A stretch of DNA of 64,000 nt, taken from NCBI RefSeq assembly GCF_001421535.1, contig NZ_LMKN01000008.1, positions 586,980 through 650,979 on the forward strand, read 5' to 3'. Positions 24,824 to 32,629 of the stretch are shown in pieces (within the stretch, counting starts at the first letter, position 1; every line of letters begins with the position of its first letter). The notes under the pieces were generated by a model. It had not been told where the DNA came from. It made no database searches and saw only the letters and a list, made by a program, of their open reading frames with translations. The position numbers were made by a program, and so were the translations under genes. This DNA is from Sphingomonas sp. Leaf20. GTDB taxonomy: Bacteria; Pseudomonadota; Alphaproteobacteria; Sphingomonadales; Sphingomonadaceae.

Positions 24824-25497
24824 GCCGTGCCCTGCGCCGCCGGTCGCGTGGGCCGTGCGGCGTTCGTCGCCGACGCGGCCGTTTGCCGGGATGACCGCGT
24901 GCCGGCGGTTGCGGTCGACAAGGCGGCGGGCGCGCGTGTCAGCGGCGGCAGCGTCTCCAGATGCGCCTTGCCGTGCTGGTTGATCAGCGTGACGTGCCCG
25001 GTGTTCGCCGAAGCCACCGCCTTGAGGAACGAACGGGGCTTTTTCATCAGCTTGGGATGCTGAAGCCCGGTCAGGCCGACGCGCCGGGCGGCTTCCTGAA
25101 CGAAATGGACACAGTTGCGATCGCCGAGCCGGTATTCGCTGCTGCCCGTGGCGCCGCTCCATTCGGCGGCCAGCGCGACGATCGCCGCGTATTGCGCATC
25201 CGTCATCACGACCGAGAACTGCGCGTTGCTGCCCTTGATGTACGACGGCGTCGCCACGTCGAGCGCGCCCGCGACTGGACCGAACAGCAGCGCGGGGCTC
25301 AGCGTCCTTGCGGTGAAGCCGTAGTTGACGTCCACCGGCGCACCGCCGGCGTCGGGTACGCCGCGTAGCGTCACGAACGCGTGGGGAAAGCTGTTGCCGA
25401 GTTCATGGCTCCAGAACGTGATCGTCACCGCCGCTTGGGCAGGCTGCGCGACGAACAGGAGGACGAGGAGCGCGGCGAACTGCTTGATAAGTCTCAT
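24817..25497 (-). CDS. Secreted protein with a conserved Cys-His region
   Basis: A 226-residue exported protein. The signal peptide is residues 1-22 (LIKQFAALLVLLFVAQPAQA). The core has TITFWSHELGNSFPHAFVTL, then YGFTARTLSPALLFGPV, and a GDRNCVHFVQEAARRVGL motif that looks like the nucleophile helix of a papain-like or NlpC/P60-like fold, with a candidate His in FPHAF or INQHGKAHL. The C-terminal 45 residues are Thr/Ala-rich and disordered. Catalysis is not proven. The stop overlaps the end of proS on the opposite strand. Confidence 0.65.
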   Translation of the reverse strand: MRLIKQFAALLVLLFVAQPAQAAVTITFWSHELGNSFPHAFVTLRGVPDAGGAPVDVNYGFTARTLSPALLFGPVAGALDVATPSYIKGSNAQFSVVMTDAQYAAIVALAAEWSGATGSSEYRLGDRNCVHFVQEAARRVGLTGLQHPKLMKKPRSFLKAVASANTGHVTLINQHGKAHLETLPPLTRAPAALSTATAGTRSSRQTAASATNAARPTRPAAQGTAQ

Positions 25498-25557
25498 GAT
25501 ATCGGATGCTAGCGCCGGTTGTGGGCGCTGTGCAACATCGCGCAGCCATGCTGCGGT

Positions 25558-26523
25558 TCAGGGATGGGGAGCGCTCTGCGATGCGGCGGCCGTAGCCGCT
25601 GCCGCGCTGTTTTCCGGACGTATGTAGATCGATGCGAGTGTCGGTACGGCGTCGCGGAGGCGTGTCTCCAGCACCTCGATGATCGCCTCGCCTTCACCCA
25701 TCGTCACCGAGTCGTCGAAGTCGGCGCTGATCGCTGCGAAGATGCTGTCGGGAGCGGTGTGGATCGTGCGGACATGGTTGACCGCGAGGATCGCGGGATG
25801 CGCCTGCACGATTTCGCGGATCGACGCGATGATCGCAGGGTCGGCACGCTCGCCGATCAGAAGCCCCTTCGACTCGCGCGCGAGCAGGACCGCGACCAGT
25901 GCTAGGATCAGGCCGATTGCGATCGATGCCGCACCATCGATCCGCGGATCGCCGAACGCGTGGCTCGCCCAGACGCCCAGCGCGGCGATCATCAGTCCGG
26001 CGAGCGCCGCAGAATCCTCGAACAGGACGATGAAGCCCGCGGGATCCTTCGACTGGTGCACAGCCTGCCACCAGCCGAGGTCGCCCTTCGCGCGCGCGAA
26101 TTCGCGCACCGCGATCGTCCAGCTCGTCCCCTCGAGCAACGCCGAGACGCCGAGGACGACATAGTTGATGAGCGGATCGCTGAGCGGCTCGGGCGCGATG
26201 ATGTGCCGATAGCCTTCGTAGATCGATACGCCCGCGCCGACCGCGAAGATCAGGATGGCGACGACGAACGCCCAGAAATACAGCTCGCGACCATAGCCGA
26301 ACGGATGCGCGGTATCCGCCGCACGCTTGGCACGCGACTGGCCATAGAGCAGCAGGACCTGGTTGCCGCTGTCGACGAGCGAATGCACGCCCTCGGTGAG
26401 CATCGAGGACGAGCCGGTGATCCCGGCGGCGACGAACTTCGCGACGGCAATCCCGACATTGGCGGCGAGCGCGCCGTACAGGACGATGTCGTCCTTGATT
26501 CTCGTGATCAGTCCGTCGGTCAT
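25558..26523 (-). CDS. Cation diffusion facilitator family transporter
   Basis: A 321-residue CDF transporter, probably for Zn, Co, Fe or Mn in exchange for protons. It has six membrane segments, with metal-site patterns SSSMLTEGVHSLVDSGNQVL in TM2 and a DSAALAGLMIAA pattern in TM5 (DPRIDG follows). The HPFGYGRELYFW loop is diagnostic. The cytoplasmic C-terminal domain runs from about residue 215. The Ala/Ser-rich last 15 residues are variable. It is a single gene, downstream of a bidirectional terminator at 26567-26599. Confidence 0.9.
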   Translation of the reverse strand: MTDGLITRIKDDIVLYGALAANVGIAVAKFVAAGITGSSSMLTEGVHSLVDSGNQVLLLYGQSRAKRAADTAHPFGYGRELYFWAFVVAILIFAVGAGVSIYEGYRHIIAPEPLSDPLINYVVLGVSALLEGTSWTIAVREFARAKGDLGWWQAVHQSKDPAGFIVLFEDSAALAGLMIAALGVWASHAFGDPRIDGAASIAIGLILALVAVLLARESKGLLIGERADPAIIASIREIVQAHPAILAVNHVRTIHTAPDSIFAAISADFDDSVTMGEGEAIIEVLETRLRDAVPTLASIYIRPENSAAAATAAASQSAPHP

Positions 26524-26566
26524 CGGGAATCCTGCGCGGGTGCGAAAGCCGGTTCCATACGAGAAA

Positions 26567-26599
26567 GCCCGCCGATGGATAGTCCATCGACGGGCTTTT
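26567..26599. terminator. Bidirectional intrinsic terminator
   Basis: GCCCGCCGATGGA and TCCATCGACGGGC form a 13-base stem (one G-U pair) around TAG-like loop bases, with TTTTC after it on the plus strand and TTTCTC after it on the minus strand. It ends the small ORF at 26623-26781, which is read towards it. Confidence 0.8.
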
Positions 26600-26622
26600 C
26601 TTTCCAGTGGGTTAGGGACGGA

Positions 26623-26781
26623 TCAGCCCAGGCGACCGAGGCGGTGATACAGCGCGCTGAGCCGGCTCATCTTCCTGTCGTCGACCGCGACCTTGGGGAT
26701 GAGCTCGCCGATCGCTTCCTTGAGCAGTGCGAAATCCTCCGTCGAGAAAACGGCGCGAGCGCGGGCGGGTTCGTTCGTCAT
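26623..26781 (-). CDS. Hypothetical 52-residue protein
   Basis: A short ORF with an ideal ribosome-binding site, GGAGGAAA, 4 bases before ATG. The product begins MTNEPARARAVFSTEDFALL and ends YHRLGRLG; it is predicted to be mostly helical, with an acidic-hydrophobic middle (LKEAIGELIPKVAVDDRKM). It stands alone between the terminator at 26567-26599 and the divergent scfR-like gene. No family recognised. Confidence 0.65.
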   Translation of the reverse strand: MTNEPARARAVFSTEDFALLKEAIGELIPKVAVDDRKMSRLSALYHRLGRLG

Positions 26782-26940
26782 GGGTTTCCTCCGTCGTGTT
26801 TGTCTTTGTCTCTTCCTTTACACTCGATCATGTACGGGAAGCGGCAATGCATCTGTAAAGCCTGACAAAGCAGGTCGTGGACAGAGTGAACCATCAAGGC
26901 ACGGCGTCGGGCTGTCGCCCCGGGTTGCGTGCCTCGTGTA

Positions 26941-26964
26941 GTTCTGTAAAGTTCGTGACAGAAC
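26941..26964. promoter_or_regulatory. Inverted repeat before the ScfR-type regulator
   Basis: GTTCTGT and ACAGAAC are perfect 7-base arms 10 bases apart, ending 10 bases before the ATG at 26975. A partial copy, TCTGTAAAG, lies at 26852-26860. The position suggests an autoregulatory operator overlapping the translation start region; this is inference. Confidence 0.5.
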
Positions 26965-26974
26965 GGAGAGAGGT

Positions 26975-28357
26975 ATGGCGGATCGCAAATTGTTGGCGGG
27001 GCATGCGATCCGGCGGTTGCGGCGCGGCGCCGGCCTGACGCAGGCCGCGATGGCGGACATGATGGCGATCAGTCCGAGCTACCTCAATCTGGTCGAGCGC
27101 AACCAGCGACCGATCTCGGCCGCGCTGCTCGTGAAGCTCGCCGAGAGTTTTGATTTCGATCCGCGCGCGTTGGCGGCCGGCGAGCCGGGCGGCGGCGCGG
27201 ACGCGATCCGCAGACGCCTTGCCGATCCGATGTTCGCCGATCTCGAAATCGATCGCAACGAGGTCGAGGAATGGCTTGCGAGCGCGCCCGGCGGGGCAGA
27301 GGCATTCGCGCGCGTCTTCGACCGGATCGGAAGCGCGGGTGACGCGGCAGTGCCCGATGATCCCGTCGGGCTGGTCCGGCGCGAGATCGAACGCTGGCGT
27401 AACCATTTCGCCGACCTCGACGCCGCTGCCGAGGAACTCGCCGACGATTTGCGTCTGGGCGCGGGGGATCTGTACGGCGCGATCGCCGAACGGCTTCGCG
27501 CCAGGCACGGGATCACGATCCGGGTGCTCCCCGCCGACGTGTTGCCCGATACGTTGCGCCGCCTCGATCTTCACGCCCGGCAGCTGCAGCTGAGCGAGGT
27601 GCTCGATCCCGCATCGCGCACGTTTGCCGTCGCGTTCCAGCTTGGCCAGATCGAGGCGCGCGCGGAGATCGATTCGCTCGCGAAGGGCGCGGCGTTTTCG
27701 GATCGCGCGGCGGAACGCCTGTATCGGCGGCATCTGCTCAGCTATTTCGCGGCGGGCGTGATGATGCCCTATGCGCGGTTCCTGCGCGGGTGCGAGGCCA
27801 CTGGTTATGACATCGAGCTTCTGCAGCGACGGTTCGGCGCCGGATTCGAGCAGGTCGCGCACCGTTTGACGACGCTGCAGCGCGTCGGCGCGCGCGGTCT
27901 GCCGTTCTTCATGATCCGGATCGATCGCGCCGGGCAGGCCTCGAAGCGCTATCCTGGCGCGAGCGGCGCGGCGCTGGTCGAGGGGGAGGGGCGTTGTCCG
28001 CTCTGGCAGTTGCACCACGCCTTTGATCGGCCGGGAAGTCTGGCGGTCCAGCTCGTGGAGCTCGAGGATGGTGCGCGGTGGCTGACGATGGCACGGACCG
28101 TGACGCCGCAGGGGCGACGGTTCGGCGCGGTACGCGCGGAGTTCTCGATCGGGCTCGGCGTGCAGGCCTCCCTTGCCACCGGGCTGGTCGCGGCAAGCGG
28201 CATCGACCTGGCCGGGGCGGCGATGCCGATCGGCCTTGGCTGCCGCGCCTGTTTCCGCGGCGATTGCCCGCAGCGCTCGGCGGCCCCCGCGGGGCGCGCG
28301 CTGATCGTCAACGAGCGGGAGCGCCGGACGTCGGCGTTGACCTTTGCGGGGGACTGA
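26975..28357 (+). CDS. XRE-family short-chain fatty acyl regulator (ScfR type)
   Basis: A 460-residue regulator. The N-terminal HTH is residues 9-65 (IRRLRRGAGLTQAAMADMMA ... YLNLVERNQRPIS), the middle is an ImmA/IrrE-like domain (EARAEIDSL, RYRRHLLSYFAAGVMMPY pattern), and the C-terminal domain has RACFRGDCPQRS with the clustered cysteines of the DUF2083/ScfR family. Relatives such as RamB, PrpR and MccR sense acyl-CoA state and control glyoxylate, propionate or related genes. GGAGAGAGG is a strong ribosome-binding site. No metabolic target gene lies next to it, so the regulon is not evident from context. Confidence 0.88.
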   Translation: MADRKLLAGHAIRRLRRGAGLTQAAMADMMAISPSYLNLVERNQRPISAALLVKLAESFDFDPRALAAGEPGGGADAIRRRLADPMFADLEIDRNEVEEWLASAPGGAEAFARVFDRIGSAGDAAVPDDPVGLVRREIERWRNHFADLDAAAEELADDLRLGAGDLYGAIAERLRARHGITIRVLPADVLPDTLRRLDLHARQLQLSEVLDPASRTFAVAFQLGQIEARAEIDSLAKGAAFSDRAAERLYRRHLLSYFAAGVMMPYARFLRGCEATGYDIELLQRRFGAGFEQVAHRLTTLQRVGARGLPFFMIRIDRAGQASKRYPGASGAALVEGEGRCPLWQLHHAFDRPGSLAVQLVELEDGARWLTMARTVTPQGRRFGAVRAEFSIGLGVQASLATGLVAASGIDLAGAAMPIGLGCRACFRGDCPQRSAAPAGRALIVNERERRTSALTFAGD

Positions 28358-28513
28358 TCCTGATTGACGCCTTGGTCATGAGAATATTTGAACCGATGCG
28401 AGGCCAAATCCCAATCTGGTCGTTTATGGTGGGACCAAGCCAATCCCTCTTATTTCACGAGGCAATCTGGCGCGTTACGGTCGAGTTTTTTCCACGGGGC
28501 GTCCACCTTGAAC

Positions 28514-28882
28514 ATGTTTCCACCCATCAGGGACCCCGAAGCGGGTGTTGTTCTGATCGTCGAAGATCATCTGCTGGTGCAGATCACCGCGACCGCGCAG
28601 ATCGAGGATGCGGGGATGGCGACGCTCGTCGCGAACGACGCCGATGAGGCGCTGCAGATCCTCGCGACACGCAACGACGTGCGCACGGTCTTTACCGATA
28701 TTGACATGCCCGGGACGATGGACGGGCTGGCGCTCGCGATGGTGGTGCGCGAGCGCTGGCCCGATATCCGGGTTGTGGTTACGTCCGGCGGGAAGCCGCG
28801 CGCGGTCGATCGGCTTCCCGACGATGTCGCGTTCTTCCAGAAGCCCTATGAATATTCGGCGATCGTCGACGAACTCCGGTAA
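28514..28882 (+). CDS. Single-domain response regulator
   Basis: A CheY-like receiver of 122 residues with no output domain. The acidic pocket is VEDHLL, the phosphorylation site is the Asp in VFTDIDMPGTMDGLAL, and the switch Lys is in FFQKPYEY. ATG at 28514 is used because the upstream 42 codons of the open frame are lower in GC and lack family similarity. That upstream stretch (28358-28513) is the probable promoter region; I see no other feature in it. No cognate histidine kinase lies in the window. The next gene converges 3 bases away. Confidence 0.87.
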   Translation: MFPPIRDPEAGVVLIVEDHLLVQITATAQIEDAGMATLVANDADEALQILATRNDVRTVFTDIDMPGTMDGLALAMVVRERWPDIRVVVTSGGKPRAVDRLPDDVAFFQKPYEYSAIVDELR

Positions 28883-28885
28883 CGA

Positions 28886-29833
28886 TCAGGCGCCCGCCAT
28901 GGTGAGGCGGTCGCGCTGATCGTCAGACAGGGTCAGCGTCATCGCCGGCAACAGGTCCTCGACCTGCGTGACGGTGGTTGCGCTTGCGATCGGTGCGGTG
29001 ACGCCCGGCTGTGCCATCAGCCAGGCCAGCGCGACCTGTGCATGCGTCGCCCTGGTCTCCTCGACCACGCCGTCCAGCGCGTCCAGAACGTCCTTGCCTC
29101 TGCCTTCGAGCAACTTTCCCATCCCGCGTCCACGCACGCTCTGGTCGAGATCGTCGCGCGTCCGGTATTTGCCCGTGAGAAACCCTGATGCCAGCCCGTA
29201 ATAGGGCAGCACGCCGATGTTTTCTGTGACGCAGTAATCCTGCAGCTCGCCTTCGAACTTCTCGCGGCTGACGAGGTTATATTCGGGCTGAAGGACATGA
29301 TAGCGCGGCAGGCCCGACGCCTTCGCGATGTCGACCGCGGACTTGAGCCGCGCCGCATGGAAATTGGACGCGCCGATGACGCGGACCTTGCCTGCGTCGA
29401 CAAGCTTGCCGAATGCCTCGAGAACATCGTCCTGCGCGACTTGCTCATCGTCCTGGTGCGCGTAATAGAGATCGATGCGATCGGTGCCGAGCCGCTTGAG
29501 CGAGGCTTCGGCCGCCGCCGCGATACGCGCCGGTGCGAGCTTTTCGCCGCCATCGCCCGCGAGCATGCCGACTTTCGTCGCGAGCAGCACCGCGTCACGC
29601 TTGCCGGACGTCTTCAGCCATTCGCCGATCATGCTCTCCGACTCGCCACCGGAATGCCCGTCGATCCATGCGGAATAGACGTCCGCGGTGTCGATCATCG
29701 TGCCGCCGCCGGCGACGAACGCGTCGAGCACGGCAAAGCTGGCAGTGCGGTCTGCCGTCCAGCCAAAGACGTTGCCGCCCAGGACCAGCGGGGCGATCTT
29801 CAGGTCGGTCGAGCCGAGGCGGCGCTGGGTCAT
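28886..29833 (-). CDS. Aldo/keto reductase
   Basis: A 315-residue NADPH-dependent oxidoreductase with the (beta/alpha)8 fold. Motifs are GTMIDTADVYSAW (catalytic Asp and Tyr), the Lys in LATKVGML, the His in YYAHQDDE, and GASNFHAARL. The C-terminal SATTVTQVEDLL is the cofactor loop. The group resembles the auxin-induced/tas-like reductases acting on small aldehydes; the substrate is unknown. It overlaps the small lipoprotein gene upstream by ATGA, so the two are co-translated. Confidence 0.9.
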   Translation of the reverse strand: MTQRRLGSTDLKIAPLVLGGNVFGWTADRTASFAVLDAFVAGGGTMIDTADVYSAWIDGHSGGESESMIGEWLKTSGKRDAVLLATKVGMLAGDGGEKLAPARIAAAAEASLKRLGTDRIDLYYAHQDDEQVAQDDVLEAFGKLVDAGKVRVIGASNFHAARLKSAVDIAKASGLPRYHVLQPEYNLVSREKFEGELQDYCVTENIGVLPYYGLASGFLTGKYRTRDDLDQSVRGRGMGKLLEGRGKDVLDALDGVVEETRATHAQVALAWLMAQPGVTAPIASATTVTQVEDLLPAMTLTLSDDQRDRLTMAGA

Positions 29834-30051
29834 CGGGGCGGGTCACCTTGGTTTGTTACGGAATTCGGTACGGTCTCGGCGTTGATCTGATCGAGATCGA
29901 CGCTGTTCTGGTCGAGCATCGCCGCCGCGTCATTGAGTTGCTGTGCTTCGTCCGCCGTGACGGCGCCCGGCGGCGCGTCGGACGGTGAACACGCCGACGA
30001 CGCCAGAAGCGCCCCCACCAGCAATCCGAGACCGGGCAAGTGAGGGCGCAT
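29830..30051 (-). CDS. Small lipoprotein
   Basis: A 73-residue protein with signal peptide and lipobox LASSAC at Cys21. The mature part is acidic and Asn/Asp/Gln-rich (LNDAAAMLDQNSVDLDQINA), predicted helical. The function is unknown. It lies between the hendecad lipoprotein gene and the aldo/keto reductase; the last codons overlap the latter's start. Confidence 0.7.
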   Translation of the reverse strand: MRPHLPGLGLLVGALLASSACSPSDAPPGAVTADEAQQLNDAAAMLDQNSVDLDQINAETVPNSVTNQGDPPR

Positions 30052-30055
30052 CAGG

Positions 30056-30427
30056 TCAGTCCTTGATCGCGTTGCCTGCGCGGGTCAGCGCATTGCCCGT
30101 CGCGTCTGCTGCGCGGTCTGCGCCGTTGTTGATCGAAGCACCAGCGCGATCCGCATTGGCTTCGATGCGATCGCCGGCGCGGTCGGTCGACGCGTCGAGG
30201 CGGTCACCCGCGCGGTCGAGGCGCGCACCGGCGTTGTCGAGCGAGGCTTCTGCCGAACCGAGCGCGCGGTCGCTGGCGGCTTCGACGTCGTTGACGGCAT
30301 TCTCGGTCGTTGCGGTCGCATCGGTGGCGATCGCGTTTGCGGCCTCGGCGGTCTCGTTCTGGGCATTGTTGCTGCAGGCCGAAAGACCAGCGGCGAGGGC
30401 CAGTGCAGGAATAAGGAACTTCTTCAT
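30056..30427 (-). CDS. Lipoprotein with 11-residue amphipathic repeats
   Basis: A 123-residue lipoprotein starting MKKFLIPALALAAGLSAC (Cys18). ATG at 30427 follows GGAGTGA; a TTG two codons upstream is less likely. After a spacer the sequence has hendecad-like repeats, e.g. LDASTDRAGDR, IEANADRAGAS, INNGADRAADA, TGNALTRAGNA, which would form an Ala-rich amphipathic helix or a rod. The pattern is reminiscent of LEA-like and Lpp-like proteins. The role is unknown; periplasmic stress protection or envelope spacing are possibilities. Confidence 0.75.
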   Translation of the reverse strand: MKKFLIPALALAAGLSACSNNAQNETAEAANAIATDATATTENAVNDVEAASDRALGSAEASLDNAGARLDRAGDRLDASTDRAGDRIEANADRAGASINNGADRAADATGNALTRAGNAIKD

Positions 30428-30603
30428 GTGCAATCACTCCCATCGAGGAACCCGGGTATTGGTCCGGGGGGATATGTCCCTGTGAGCTAGGTTCATTAGC
30501 CCATAGCGCACTCGAACGCGGGTCGTGCCGATATGATCCGTCGGATGCGACAGGATGTCGTTCGACGGCACGTCGCGAAGAATGCCACGGGCTGCGTTGA
30601 CCG

Positions 30604-30625
30604 CATATAAAGAATTCTTTATATG
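30604..30625. promoter_or_regulatory. Perfect 22-bp palindromic operator
   Basis: CATATAAAGAATTCTTTATATG reads the same on both strands. It sits 8 bases before the regulator's ATG, in an AT-rich island, and is the likely autoregulatory site of the ArsR-family protein encoded just downstream, controlling the methionine operon. Confidence 0.75.
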
Positions 30626-30632
30626 TTGCTGC

Positions 30633-31586
30633 ATGACGATGGCGCTCGAAATCTTCCGTGCGATGGCGGACGCGACCCGGCTTCGGATTCTCGCATTGCT
30701 GCGGCGGATGGAGCTGTCGGTCGGCGAGCTTGCACAGGTGTTGGGTCAGAGCCAGCCACGCGTATCCCGGCATGTGAAGATCCTCTGCGACGCCGGCCTG
30801 GCCGAGCGGCGCAAGGAAGGCAGCTGGGTCTTCGTCGCGCTCGGCCGACCGGACATCATCGAACCCATCGCCGCGGCGCTCGACCAGTGGGACAAGGCGG
30901 AGCCCGACCATTGGGCGGTGGCCGACGTCGCGCGCCTTGCGGCGGTGCGCGCGGACCGGGCGGCGAGTGCCGCGGCATGGTTCGAGGGCCATGCCGGCGA
31001 ATGGGATGCGATCCGGTCGATGCATATCGCCGAGAGCGAAGTCGAGGCGGCGATGGCAGCGATGCTCGGGGACGCCGCGATGGGAACGCTGATCGACATC
31101 GGCACGGGTACGGGGCGCATGCTCGAACTGTTCGGCAACCGGGCAAAGGTCGCGCTCGGCATCGATCGCAGCTCGGAGATGCTGCGACTGGCGCGTGCGA
31201 AGCTCCATGACATGGCGCATGCGGAACTTCGCCAGGCGGATCTCTACGCGCTGCCTCTGGCCGATGCCGCTGCCGACGTCGCGATCCTGCACCATGTCCT
31301 TCATTTCGCGCAGCAGCCCGGGGCCGCGGTGGGCGAAGCCGCCCGCGTCCTCAAACCGGGTGGACGATTGCTGATCGCGGATTTTGCCAGCCACGACCGC
31401 GAGGATCTCCGGACCCGCGATGCGCATACGCGGCTCGGGTTCGCGGACGATCAGATGGCGGCATGGTTTGACGCGGCAGGGCTCCAGACGGCCCGTGTCG
31501 AGACGCTCGAGGGCGGCGAGTTGACGGTGAAATTATGGCTCGGCCGAAAGGTCGGCGCGAGCCTGCGTGAGGTGAAGGCGGCATGA
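30633..31586 (+). CDS. ArsR-family regulator fused to a SAM-dependent methyltransferase domain
   Basis: A 317-residue two-domain protein. The N-terminal winged helix (residues about 3-90) has FRAMADATRLRILALL and LGQSQPRVSRHVKILCDAGL and lacks the metal-binding cysteines of true metal sensors. The C-terminal class I methyltransferase domain has LIDIGTGTGRMLELF and VLKPGGRLLIADF. In proteobacteria such ArsR-methyltransferase fusions control methionine and SAM-cycle genes. It is the first gene of regulator-metF-metH(N)-metH(C) and ends with an ATGA overlap on metF. The start could also be ATG at 30639. Confidence 0.88.
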   Translation: MTMALEIFRAMADATRLRILALLRRMELSVGELAQVLGQSQPRVSRHVKILCDAGLAERRKEGSWVFVALGRPDIIEPIAAALDQWDKAEPDHWAVADVARLAAVRADRAASAAAWFEGHAGEWDAIRSMHIAESEVEAAMAAMLGDAAMGTLIDIGTGTGRMLELFGNRAKVALGIDRSSEMLRLARAKLHDMAHAELRQADLYALPLADAAADVAILHHVLHFAQQPGAAVGEAARVLKPGGRLLIADFASHDREDLRTRDAHTRLGFADDQMAAWFDAAGLQTARVETLEGGELTVKLWLGRKVGASLREVKAA

Positions 31587-32527
31587 CGAACATTTCGGTT
31601 CCCCAATTGGCGGAAGCCCGTCGCGCACTCGAAGAGCCGCTGTTTGCGGATCTGGCGGGCGATGTCGGCATCAGCTTCGAATTCTTCCCGCCCAAGACGG
31701 AGAAGATGGACGCACAGCTCTGGGACGCGATCCGCACGCTCGAGCCGCTCGGTCCCGATTTCGTGTCGGTGACCTACGGCGCGGGCGGTTCGACGCGCGA
31801 GCGGACGCACGCCACCGTCGCACGGATCCAGCGCGAGACGTCGATGAACGCGGCGGCGCATCTCACCTGCGTCGAGGCGACCAAGGCCGAGATCGACCAG
31901 GTCGCCGAGGAATATTGGGCGGCGGGCGTGCGCCATATCGTCGCATTGCGCGGCGACATGCCGACGCTCGGCCAGCCCTATCAGGCGCATCCCGGCGGGT
32001 ATGAGAATGCGGCGGCGCTCGTCGCGGGCCTGCGCAAGCTGCATCCGTTCGAGATCTCGGTCGCGGCCTATCCCGAATCCCATCCGGAATCGGGTGATCC
32101 CAATGCCGATATCGACAATCTGAAGCGCAAGCTCGACGCGGGCGCGAGCCGTGCGATCACGCAGTTCTTCTTCTCGCCCGAGGCGTATTTCCGCTTCCGC
32201 GACCGGGTTGCGGCGGCGGGCATCACCGCGCAGATCCTGCCGGGCATCCTGCCGGTGTCGAACGTCGCGCAGACACGCAAGTTCGCAGGGCTTTGTGGCG
32301 CGGAGATCCCGGCCTGGATGGACCGGCTGTTCGAAGGGCTCGACGATCATCCCGCCGCGCGGCAGCTCGTCGCGGCGACGATCGCGGCCGAGATGTGTCG
32401 GCGGCTCTATGCGGGCGGCGTGAAGGATTTCCACTTCTACACGCTCAATCGCGCCGAACTCGCCTATGCTATCTGCCATATGCTCGGCGTGCGCGCCAAG
32501 TCGGCCGAAACGGTCGCCGCGGCATAG
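31583..32527 (+). CDS. metF: 5,10-methylenetetrahydrofolate reductase
   Basis: MetF reduces methylene-THF to methyl-THF, the methyl donor for MetH. The 314-residue protein has ISFEFFPPKTEKMD, VSVTYGAGGSTRERT, HLTCVEATKAEI, LRGDMPTLGQPY and ITQFFFSPEAYFRF, all conserved in the flavin-binding TIM barrel. A C-terminal regulatory domain of the eukaryotic type is absent, as expected. It overlaps the regulator gene by 4 bases and is followed by a palindromic repeat that separates it from metH. Confidence 0.96.
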   Translation: MTNISVPQLAEARRALEEPLFADLAGDVGISFEFFPPKTEKMDAQLWDAIRTLEPLGPDFVSVTYGAGGSTRERTHATVARIQRETSMNAAAHLTCVEATKAEIDQVAEEYWAAGVRHIVALRGDMPTLGQPYQAHPGGYENAAALVAGLRKLHPFEISVAAYPESHPESGDPNADIDNLKRKLDAGASRAITQFFFSPEAYFRFRDRVAAAGITAQILPGILPVSNVAQTRKFAGLCGAEIPAWMDRLFEGLDDHPAARQLVAATIAAEMCRRLYAGGVKDFHFYTLNRAELAYAICHMLGVRAKSAETVAAA

Positions 32528-32531
32528 ACCC

Positions 32532-32619
32532 CGTCGTCATCCCGGACCTGATCCGGGATCCAGAGCGCCAAGCGGTGCTCTTTGTTGTCCTGGATCCCGG
32601 ATCAAGTCCGAGATGACGG
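32532..32619. repeat. Palindromic repeat, TCATCCCGGACCTGATCCGGGAT family
   Basis: GTCGTCATCCCGGACCTGAT then CCGGGATCC, a 26-base centre, and GGATCCCGGATCAAGTCCGA then GATGACGGA. It fills the metF-metH spacer. Its right end provides the GGAG ribosome-binding site for the metH N-part gene at 32630. Confidence 0.85.
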
Positions 32620-32629
32620 AGTGAAACTG

